Positions 48,149 to 55,364 of a DNA stretch of 64,000 nucleotides are shown piece by piece (the first letter of the stretch is position 1; each line of letters opens with the position of its first letter). The translations under genes were made by a program, and so were the position numbers. The DNA is from Burkholderiales bacterium. Lineage in GTDB: Bacteria; Pseudomonadota; Gammaproteobacteria; Burkholderiales; Burkholderiaceae_C. The DNA lies in assembly GCA_016000265.1 (NCBI GenBank), contig JAECRL010000008.1, forward strand, positions 106,526-170,525, written 5' to 3'. The notes below the pieces were generated by a model. That model ran no database searches, was not told the origin of the DNA, and saw only the letters and a program-made list of their open reading frames with translations.

Positions 48149-51100
48149 CGGGCGCGCGCTCACTTGCCCGCCTGGCGGGGTCGTTTTTGTTGCGGGTCGG
48201 CGGGGCGGGGCTTTCTTTGTTGCTGCTGGTTGGGGCCTTGCTGGGCGGCGCCTGGGCGCTGGCGCACGGCGAATGGCTGACGGGGCAGTTGCTCACGCGC
48301 CTGCCCGGCGTGACGGCCGTGGCGCCGCGTGGCGCGCTGCTGGGGGACTTCGAGGCCGACCGCATCGAGGTGGCCTTGCCCCGAGGCGGGCGCGTGGTGC
48401 TGGTGGCCCCTCGTTGGCAGGGCTTGCGCTTGCAGGTGGATCGGGCGGCGCCCTGGTGGCTGGGGGTGCACGCCGATCGGCTGGCGGCGCGGCGCGTCGA
48501 CGTCAACTGGGTGGCGGCAGCACCGGACCCCCAAGCCCCACCCACGCAGGTGCCCACCGACCTGCGCCTGCCCGTGAGCTTGACGGTGGCCGAGCTGCGG
48601 GTGGATGAACTGCGCGGCCTCACCGGGGCGCAGCCCTTGTCGGGCCTGCGTGCGTCCGTTCGTTTGGGGCCCATGCGCCATGAGGTGCGACTGGGGCAGC
48701 TGACCGGGTGGGGCTGGACGCTGTCCGGCCTGGTGGGCGTGGGCGCAACGCAGCGCTTGCCCGTGGAGGTGGACCTGCGCGCCTTGGGTGAGCGGGGGGC
48801 CGTGGAGGGGGGGGCGCTGGGCCGCGGTGAGGTGAACCTGCGCCTGCGCGGCCCGCTGGACAGCCCGGAGCTGCGGTCCAGCCTGAGGTGGACGCCCACC
48901 CAGGGCGTGAGCCAGTCGCTGGACGTGACGGGGGCGCTCAAGCCGTTTGCGCCTTGGCCACTGGCGTCGGCGCAACTTCGGTTGCACGCGCTCGACCTGG
49001 GTGCGCTCGCTCCGGGGTTGCCGCAAACCCGTTTGACGGGGACGGTGTCTTTGCGACCGGAGGCGAGCGAGGCCTTGCGCTGGGATGTCCGCCTCGACAA
49101 CGCCGCGGCGGGTGCGTGGGACGCCCAGCGTTTGCCCGTGGTGTCGGTGCGGGGCACCTGGCGCCTGGATCGCGGCCAGCGCATTCAGGGCCTGAGCGAC
49201 CTGTGGCAGCCGGGCGGCATCGACCTGACCCTGGGCTTGCCGGGTGAGCCCGCCGCCAGCTTGTCCGTTCAGGGCCCTTGGGGCGGGGCCCAGCCCCTGC
49301 GGCTTCGACTGCAGGGCGTGAGCCCGCGCGCCTTGCACGGTGCGGCGCCGCCCCTGCGCCTCGATGGCGGTTTGACGCTGCAGGTCGAGCCCGGTGCGAA
49401 CTGGCGCGCTTCGGTGAACGGCGAGGTCGATGGCCGGCTGGGCTCGCGCGCTGCGGCGCCTGGATCGGGGGCGGCTTCGGCTGCCCAGAAGGTGTCGGCC
49501 CGCTTGAGCAGCGTGGTCAGCGCGCACGACTGGCGCATCACGGAGTTGTTGCTGGCCCATGGTGCCGCGCAGGCCCGCCTCAGCGAGGCGCGGGTGCAGT
49601 GGGGCCCTTCGGTGGTTGCAGGGGCTGCAGCAGCTGCGGGCGCTGCGGGCGCTGCGGGGGCGCCGACCTGGTCGGCTCAGGGGCAGCTGGGCGTGACCCA
49701 GTTCGATCCCCAGGTCTGGTTCCCGTGGCCCGCGGGCATGACGGGGCGCAACAGCCTGTCGGGGCAGGGGCGCTTCGCGCTGGACTCTGCGTGGCTGGGT
49801 GAGTTGAGCTGGCAGATGCTGCCCAGCGTGCTGGCGGGCCTGCCCGTGCAGGCCGACGTGAGCTGGCGCTCGGAGCCCGCGTCTCGCCAGGTGTTTTTCA
49901 AGGTGGCGGCCGACGTGGCGGGCAATCGGCTGCGCGTCGAGGGCGTGGCGCCGCGGCGCGTGTTCACGTCGCCATCCACGCCATCCACGCCATCCACGTC
50001 GCCCACGACCGCAGACGCGAGCTGGCAGGCCCAGGTGTCGGCCCCGCAACTCAAGGCGCTGGCGCCCTTGGGCCCGTTGCTGGGGTGGCAACGCCTGGAC
50101 GGCGAGGTGCAGGCGGATGTCCGCGCCCAGGGGCTGTGGCCGCCGCAACAGATTCAGGGGCAGTGGAGCGTGCGCCAGTTCAGCGTGCAGCCGCTGTCCG
50201 GCCCCGCCGTGACCCTGGCCGCCGCGCAGGGGGACGCCGCACTCGATTTGCGCCAGCCGGATGCGCCCTTGCGACTGAGCCTGCAAGCCACCGGGCTGCG
50301 GGTCGGCTCGGCCTGGGTGGAGCAGGCTCGCCTCGACCTGGACGGCACCGCGGCGGCGCATCGGTTGAGCTTGCAAGCCTCAGGTCAGCCTCAGGGGGGC
50401 GCGGGCCTGCAAGCCGGCCAGGCGGCGCGCTTGAGCCTGGCGCTGACGGGGGCGTGGGGCGAGGTGCGCACCCCGGCGGCGTCGGGGGCACCCGCTGCCA
50501 CCCAGCTGGTTTGGAGGGGGCGCCTGCAGGAAGCCGTGGCCCGATTCACCGCGCCGCCCGAACGCCCGCCTTTGCTGCAGGTGCAGCCGGTGGACTGGGT
50601 CTGGCAAAAGGGCCCCGCCGGCCAGCGCCTGAGCGTGCAGCCCACCCGCATGCAGGTGATGGGGGCCGACATCACCCTGGAGCGCCTGCTGTGGGCGGCG
50701 TCTCCGTCGGGCCATAAGGGGCCTGGGGTCGATGAAGTCGATGTGTCGGCCCGGCTGGAGCCACTGGCCGTGGCGCCTTGGCTGGCCCGCTGGCAACCCC
50801 AGGCCGGTTGGGGCGGCGACTTGCTCATCGGTGGGCGCCTGCGCTTGCGCCACAGCGCGGCCCACCCCTGGGAGGCCGACGTTGAGCTGGCCCGCCAGTC
50901 GGGTGACCTGAGTTTTGCCGAGGCGACGGTCGAGGGCAGCAGCCCGCAGCGACTGGGCTTGCGCGAGGCCACCTTCACCCTGCAAGCCCGCGACGGTGTC
51001 TGGCGCGCGGGGCAAAAACTCGACGGTCGCGTCCTGGGCCTGTTGACCGGGCGTCAGCAGGTGCAGGCCCCGTCGGCTTCGGCCTTGCCCGATGCGGCCT

Positions 51101-52458
51101 CCCCGGTCAGCGGTGAGCTGGCGCTGCAGGTCAGCAACCTGAGGCCGCTGGCGGCCTGGATGCCCGCAGGCTGGCGACTGGGGGGCGAGGTTCAGGCTCA
51201 GGCCCGCTGGCAGGGCACGCTGGCCCAGCCGCGCCTGTCGGGTTGGGTGGAGGGCTCGCAGTTGGGGCTGTCGCAGGCCATCCTGGGGGTGCACGTCACG
51301 GACGGGCGCTTGCGCCTGGAGCTGGAAGGCGACCGCGTCAGCCTCGTGCGCCTGGAGGCGCTTGACGGCGCCAAGGGCAGCGTGCGCATGCAAGGCGAGA
51401 TGCTGTTGACGACGCCGCTGCAGGCCCGCCTGACGGCGCAGGCCGATCGGTTCGCGGCCTTGCAGCGGGTTGACCGACGCGTCGTGCTGAGCGGCGATGC
51501 CAACGCCAGCCTGGCTGCGTTGCGCCTGGAGGTGCGGGGGCGGCTGCGGGTCGACGAGGGCCTGATCGACATCAGCCGCAGCAGCGCGCCCACGCTGGGC
51601 GACGACGTGACCGTGCGGCGCCGAGGGGCCTCAGGCGACGAGGCGCGGGCGGCCAGCGACGGGGCGGCGGCGATCGGCAAAGTCGACGGCAAGGCCAACG
51701 GCAATGGCCAGGGGGGCGCGGCCACCCATCAGGTCGACGCCCAACTGGCGCTCGACCTGGGCCAGCGCCTGCGCCTGAAGGGCCATGGCCTTGACGGCCT
51801 GCTGGTGGGGCAGTTGAGCCTGAGCACACCCCAGAACAAGCCCGCCATCCACGGCTCGATCCGGGTCGACAAGGGCACCTTCGCGGCCTATGGGCAAAAG
51901 CTCAACATCCAGCGCAGCAACATCACCTTCACCGGTTTGGTCGAGAACCCGAGGCTCGACATCCTGGCCATGCGGCCGCAGTCGCCCGCGGCGCAAGACA
52001 GCGACGTCAAAGTGGGTGTGCGCATCACGGGCACGGCGCTGGATCCGCGTGTGCGCCTGTACTCCGAGCCCGCGTTGTCCGAGACCGAGCAGTTGTCCTG
52101 GCTGGTGCTGGGCCGCGGCCCGACCGGCCTGGGTGGCGCCGACATCGGCCTGCTGCAGTCGGCTGCGGTGGCGCTGTTGTCGGGGGACGGCAACAACGCC
52201 GGCCCCACCGACCGGATCATCGGCCTGCTGGGGCTGGACGACCTGTCCGTGCGCCAGACCGATGGCGCCGTGCGCGACACCGTGGTCAACGTGGGCAAAC
52301 AGATCTCGCGCTTCTGGTACGTGGGCTACGAGCGCAACCTCAGCGCCACGGGCGGCAACTGGCAGCTCATCTACAGCCTGGCGCGGCGCTTCAAGCTGCG
52401 GGCGCAGGCCGGCGAAGACAACGCGGTGGACCTGATCTGGCAGTGGCGCTGGGACTGA
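48145..52458 (+). CDS. tamB: translocation and assembly module protein TamB
   Basis: A 1437-residue inner-membrane-anchored, beta-rich periplasmic protein of the AsmA-like/TamB group, thought to bridge the envelope and move phospholipids or barrels together with TamA. The N-terminal anchor is SFLLRVGGAGLSLLLLVGALLGG. The DUF490-type C-terminal domain shows IHGSIRVDKGTFAAYGQKLNI, SETEQLSWLVLGRGPTGLG and YERNLSATGGNWQLIYSLARRFKLRA. A GTG start at 48145 overlaps the tamA stop by four bases (GTGA); an ATG at 48112 lies inside tamA. Confidence 0.92.
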   Translation: MTGARSLARLAGSFLLRVGGAGLSLLLLVGALLGGAWALAHGEWLTGQLLTRLPGVTAVAPRGALLGDFEADRIEVALPRGGRVVLVAPRWQGLRLQVDRAAPWWLGVHADRLAARRVDVNWVAAAPDPQAPPTQVPTDLRLPVSLTVAELRVDELRGLTGAQPLSGLRASVRLGPMRHEVRLGQLTGWGWTLSGLVGVGATQRLPVEVDLRALGERGAVEGGALGRGEVNLRLRGPLDSPELRSSLRWTPTQGVSQSLDVTGALKPFAPWPLASAQLRLHALDLGALAPGLPQTRLTGTVSLRPEASEALRWDVRLDNAAAGAWDAQRLPVVSVRGTWRLDRGQRIQGLSDLWQPGGIDLTLGLPGEPAASLSVQGPWGGAQPLRLRLQGVSPRALHGAAPPLRLDGGLTLQVEPGANWRASVNGEVDGRLGSRAAAPGSGAASAAQKVSARLSSVVSAHDWRITELLLAHGAAQARLSEARVQWGPSVVAGAAAAAGAAGAAGAPTWSAQGQLGVTQFDPQVWFPWPAGMTGRNSLSGQGRFALDSAWLGELSWQMLPSVLAGLPVQADVSWRSEPASRQVFFKVAADVAGNRLRVEGVAPRRVFTSPSTPSTPSTSPTTADASWQAQVSAPQLKALAPLGPLLGWQRLDGEVQADVRAQGLWPPQQIQGQWSVRQFSVQPLSGPAVTLAAAQGDAALDLRQPDAPLRLSLQATGLRVGSAWVEQARLDLDGTAAAHRLSLQASGQPQGGAGLQAGQAARLSLALTGAWGEVRTPAASGAPAATQLVWRGRLQEAVARFTAPPERPPLLQVQPVDWVWQKGPAGQRLSVQPTRMQVMGADITLERLLWAASPSGHKGPGVDEVDVSARLEPLAVAPWLARWQPQAGWGGDLLIGGRLRLRHSAAHPWEADVELARQSGDLSFAEATVEGSSPQRLGLREATFTLQARDGVWRAGQKLDGRVLGLLTGRQQVQAPSASALPDAASPVSGELALQVSNLRPLAAWMPAGWRLGGEVQAQARWQGTLAQPRLSGWVEGSQLGLSQAILGVHVTDGRLRLELEGDRVSLVRLEALDGAKGSVRMQGEMLLTTPLQARLTAQADRFAALQRVDRRVVLSGDANASLAALRLEVRGRLRVDEGLIDISRSSAPTLGDDVTVRRRGASGDEARAASDGAAAIGKVDGKANGNGQGGAATHQVDAQLALDLGQRLRLKGHGLDGLLVGQLSLSTPQNKPAIHGSIRVDKGTFAAYGQKLNIQRSNITFTGLVENPRLDILAMRPQSPAAQDSDVKVGVRITGTALDPRVRLYSEPALSETEQLSWLVLGRGPTGLGGADIGLLQSAAVALLSGDGNNAGPTDRIIGLLGLDDLSVRQTDGAVRDTVVNVGKQISRFWYVGYERNLSATGGNWQLIYSLARRFKLRAQAGEDNAVDLIWQWRWD
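49972..49998 (+). repeat. three tandem 9-bp repeats inside tamB
   Basis: CCATCCACG is repeated three times in frame, encoding Ser-Thr-Pro triplets in a flexible linker of TamB. Copy-number change would keep the frame and alter only linker length. Confidence 0.85.
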
Positions 52459-52485
52459 TCGCCCCCGGGGAGGGGGCCGCCGGGC

Positions 52486-53811
52486 TCAGCGCCCCGACTC
52501 CTGCTCCCGCTGCAGCCTCTTGTGCAGTTGCCGGGTGCCCCACCAGATGGCCAACAGCACGACCGGGATGAGCGCGCCGGCCACGATCTCGGGCTGAATG
52601 GGCAGGCCGGCGGCCTTGCCCGCCTTGCCGCCATACAGGATCAGGCTGACCACGTAGTAGCTGATGGCCGCAATCGACAGGCCTTCAACGGTGCTTTGCA
52701 GACGCAGCTGCAGGTCCTGCCCCTTGGTGAGTTTTTCCAGCAGGGTCTGGTTCTGCGTCTCGGTGGCGATGTCCACCCGCGTGCGCAACAGCGCCGAGGC
52801 CCGCTCGATGCGCTGCGACAGCGAACTCAGGCGCTGGGCCGCGGCCTGCACCGTGGCCATGGCGGGGGAGACGCGTCGCAGCACGAACTCGCCCACCGTT
52901 TGCGTGCCGGGGATGGGCGTCTCGCGCAATTGCTCGATGCGTTGCTCGACCAGCGCGTGATACGCCTGCGTGGCCGTGAAGCGGTAGAGGTGGGTGGCCG
53001 TGGCCCGCTCGACCGTGGCGGCCAGCGCGATGAGCTTGTCGAGCAGCTCCTGGTCAGAGGCGTCCTTGTTTTCCATGCGCGCGGTGATCTCGGCCAGCCG
53101 GGCTTCGGCCTGCGCGAGCATGGGGCCCAGGTCCTTGGCCACGGGCAGACCGCGCAGGGCCATCAGCCGGTAGGTTTCCAGCTCCAGCAGCCGCTGTGAG
53201 ATGCGGCCCACGCGCAGCTCCGAGGTGTTGGTGGGGGAGATGACCAGCAGGCGCTCGAAGCCGCTGTCGCGCAGGCGGAAGTCGGTCATGGCGCAGGAGC
53301 GGCGGATGCCCAGCAGCGAGGCCAGGGTGTCGCGGCCCTCGAACCAATGTTCGGACGTGGCGCGCAGGTGGGCGGGGTCGTCCACGTCGCCGTGCACCAT
53401 GGCCATCATGATGGCGGCCACCGTGCGCCCGGGGATGCTGGCCAGCCAGCTCAGGTCGACGGCCAGCTCGCGCATGAGGGCGGCTTCGTCGCCTCCCGTC
53501 AGGGCGTGATCGGGCAGCGTCTGCACGATGGAGTAGCGGCTGAACTCGGTGTGGCGCTCCCACTTGAGCGTGTGGGTGGGGAAACGCAGGCGCAGGAAGT
53601 GCCCGCTCAGGGATGGCAGGGGCAGCTCTTGCTGACCGGGCAGGCGGCGCAGGTGCAGCCATTCGTCCTCGCGGCTGACGCCGTCGTTGAGCACGGCCAC
53701 GTAGACCACCAGGGCGGGCAGGCGGATGCGGGCGGGTGGGCGCGCGTGCACCTCGTTGTGCAGCAACTCGCGCTGCGTGTCGTCGGGCGGGAGGGCGCGG
53801 GTCAGGGTCAT
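52486..53811 (-). CDS. DUF3422 membrane protein
   Basis: A 441-residue conserved protein. Most of it is soluble (HNEVHARPPARIRLPALVVYVAVLN, LKWERHTEFSRYSIVQ), with a coiled-coil region (LSSLSQRIERASALLRTRVDIATETQNQTLLEKL) followed by two C-terminal membrane helices (ISYYVVSLILYGG; IVAGALIPVVLLAIWWGT). This matches DUF3422 by conserved words and length. Molecular function unknown. It starts 9 bp after the CsoR-family gene and is probably its co-transcribed target. Confidence 0.9.
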   Translation of the reverse strand: MTLTRALPPDDTQRELLHNEVHARPPARIRLPALVVYVAVLNDGVSREDEWLHLRRLPGQQELPLPSLSGHFLRLRFPTHTLKWERHTEFSRYSIVQTLPDHALTGGDEAALMRELAVDLSWLASIPGRTVAAIMMAMVHGDVDDPAHLRATSEHWFEGRDTLASLLGIRRSCAMTDFRLRDSGFERLLVISPTNTSELRVGRISQRLLELETYRLMALRGLPVAKDLGPMLAQAEARLAEITARMENKDASDQELLDKLIALAATVERATATHLYRFTATQAYHALVEQRIEQLRETPIPGTQTVGEFVLRRVSPAMATVQAAAQRLSSLSQRIERASALLRTRVDIATETQNQTLLEKLTKGQDLQLRLQSTVEGLSIAAISYYVVSLILYGGKAGKAAGLPIQPEIVAGALIPVVLLAIWWGTRQLHKRLQREQESGR

Positions 53812-53820
53812 GGGTGGGGC

Positions 53821-54111
53821 TCAGCGCAGCTTGTTGAGCAGCCCGTCCATGTCTTGCATGAACGAGGCGATGCGGTTGTCGGCATCGGGGGCGTCGCCCA
53901 GTTGCGCGTGCAGCTGCTGCTCCATCTGGCAGCGCAGCATGTGCATGTAGGTGCTGTCGAGCGCCTTGCGCACCGCGGCCATCTGCATGGCGATGGGCTG
54001 GCAGCCTTCGCCGCTTTCCACCATGCGCTGGATGCCGCGCAACTGGCCCTCCGCGCGCTTGAGGCGGTTGAGGATGTCGGTGCGGTGGCGTTCGTTGTCC
54101 AGGGTGTCCAT
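53821..54111 (-). CDS. CsoR/RcnR-family (DUF156) transcriptional repressor
   Basis: A 96-residue all-helical repressor. The family words RLKRAEGQLRGIQRMVESGEGCQPIAMQMAAVRKALDS are clear. The usual first ligand Cys (C37) is present, but the other two canonical positions (His +25, Cys +29 in CsoR) are Gln here; instead His lies at +20 and Cys at +24 (MHMLRC). Metal or persulfide ligand choice therefore cannot be read from canonical CsoR. A perfect 7-bp-arm operator sits 16 bp upstream. It heads an operon with DUF3422. Confidence 0.9.
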   Translation of the reverse strand: MDTLDNERHRTDILNRLKRAEGQLRGIQRMVESGEGCQPIAMQMAAVRKALDSTYMHMLRCQMEQQLHAQLGDAPDADNRIASFMQDMDGLLNKLR

Positions 54112-54126
54112 GGTCGTCAGTCTAGG

Positions 54127-54145
54127 GATACCCGGGCGGGGTATC
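54127..54145. promoter_or_regulatory. CsoR-type operator
   Basis: GATACCC-gggcg-GGGTATC is a 19-bp inverted repeat with perfect 7-bp arms, 16 bp before the repressor start. The ATACCC...GGGTAT core is the class seen for CsoR/CstR-type repressors, which suits the adjacent family member. Autoregulation with DUF3422 is likely. Confidence 0.8.
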
Positions 54146-54176
54146 AAGTCACTGGATGCGGTGGTGCGCGATGACG

Positions 54177-54557
54177 TCAACCCGGGATCAGGACGCTGCT
54201 CTCGGGCTTGGCCGGGTCGAAGTAGACCTTGACCTTGGCGCCCACGGGGAAGGGGGCGAGCTCCTGCTGCGCTTCTTCGCGGCTCATGTGGCGACGCCCG
54301 AAGGCACGCAGGCGGTCGCCGGTGTGGCTCACGCCGTTGACGCTGTAGCGGTATCGCACCTCGCCCACCCAGTCGTGCTGGGCGCCTTCGGGCTCGGCGC
54401 TGTTGAGGTGCTGCGAGCGCGGCTGCGACACGAGCATGACGCCCTCGACGCTGGGCCACTGCACGCTGGCCTTTTTGACCTCCCACGCGCGCCAGGCCAG
54501 CACGCCGAACACCAGCACGAAGGCCAGCAGCAGGACTTTGCCAAGGTCATCCGACAT
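54177..54557 (-). CDS. DUF3592 membrane-anchored protein
   Basis: A 126-residue protein with one N-terminal helix (VLLLAFVLVFGVLAWRAW) and a beta-rich domain (SVEGVMLVSQPRSQ, VRYRYSVNGVSHTGDR, FPVGAKVKVYFDPAKPESSVL) that fits DUF3592. The ATG at 54557 gives this anchor at once; 38 upstream in-frame residues were excluded as unlike the family. It is divergent from yfbR. Function unknown. Confidence 0.85.
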   Translation of the reverse strand: MSDDLGKVLLLAFVLVFGVLAWRAWEVKKASVQWPSVEGVMLVSQPRSQHLNSAEPEGAQHDWVGEVRYRYSVNGVSHTGDRLRAFGRRHMSREEAQQELAPFPVGAKVKVYFDPAKPESSVLIPG

Positions 54558-54669
54558 GGGGCATGAGGGGGGAGCCAGGATGCGGCCGATTGTGCAGGCG
54601 AAAGTGCGAGAAGATGTCGCTCCTGCATCCCGGTCTTGTCCGGATCCGTTGCCGCCACCCCACGCCACC

Positions 54670-55308
54670 ATGCCCGATTCTCGCGATCACCGTCCGCCTC
54701 GCCGGCCCTCCCACGCCCCCTCCCACAGCCCTTTTTACGCCCACCTCTCCCGCCTGCGCTACATCAAGCGCTGGGGCCTGATGCGCAACGCCGTGGAGGA
54801 GGATGTGGCCCAGCACAGCTGGGAGGTGGCCGTGCTGGCTCACGCGCTGGCCGTCATCAGCCGCGATGTTTTCAAGCAGGCCATCGACCCGAATGCGGTG
54901 GCCGCGCGCGCGCTGTTTCACGACGCCACCGAGGCCATCACGGGCGACTTGCCGACCCCGGTGAAGTACTCCCCGGCGATGCGCCACGCCACGGCCAACC
55001 TCGAGGGCGAGGTCTGCCGCGAGATGGTCTCGCTGCTGCCCGAGGTGCTGCAGCCCGCCATGGGCAACATGATGGACCACGAGCAATGGCCATCGGCCGA
55101 AGCGGCCCTGGTCAAGACCGCCGACCGCCTGGCCGCCTGGCTCAAGTGCCAGGCCGAGCTGCGCCACGGCAACCCCGAGTTCGCGCAGGCGGCGCAGCAG
55201 ATCGAGGGCAAGCTGCAGGAGCACATGACGCCCGAGCTGCGGTATTTCCTCGACACATTCGGGGGCGCCTTCGAGCTGACGCTGGACTCGCTGATGCGGG
55301 GTGACTGA
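54670..55308 (+). CDS. yfbR: 5'-deoxynucleotidase YfbR-like HD-domain protein
   Basis: A 212-residue HD-domain hydrolase that removes phosphate from deoxyribonucleoside monophosphates. Metal-binding residues are visible in AQHSWEVAVLAH and LFHDATEAITGDLPTPVKY (HD pair), and a third Asp lies in KTADRLAAWLKC. About 18 basic/Pro-rich residues (RPPRRPSHAPSHSP) extend the N-terminus beyond the family. Length is otherwise typical. Confidence 0.9.
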   Translation: MPDSRDHRPPRRPSHAPSHSPFYAHLSRLRYIKRWGLMRNAVEEDVAQHSWEVAVLAHALAVISRDVFKQAIDPNAVAARALFHDATEAITGDLPTPVKYSPAMRHATANLEGEVCREMVSLLPEVLQPAMGNMMDHEQWPSAEAALVKTADRLAAWLKCQAELRHGNPEFAQAAQQIEGKLQEHMTPELRYFLDTFGGAFELTLDSLMRGD

Positions 55309-55364
55309 CTGAGTGAGGCGAGGCGAGGCGAGGGGCGTGCCGGCCAGCCCCGTCCTGTCCTGTC

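Noticed and set aside
48160..50376. A 738-codon minus-strand open frame inside tamB
   Set aside because: Gln/Arg/Pro-rich shadow of TamB with no recognisable motif.
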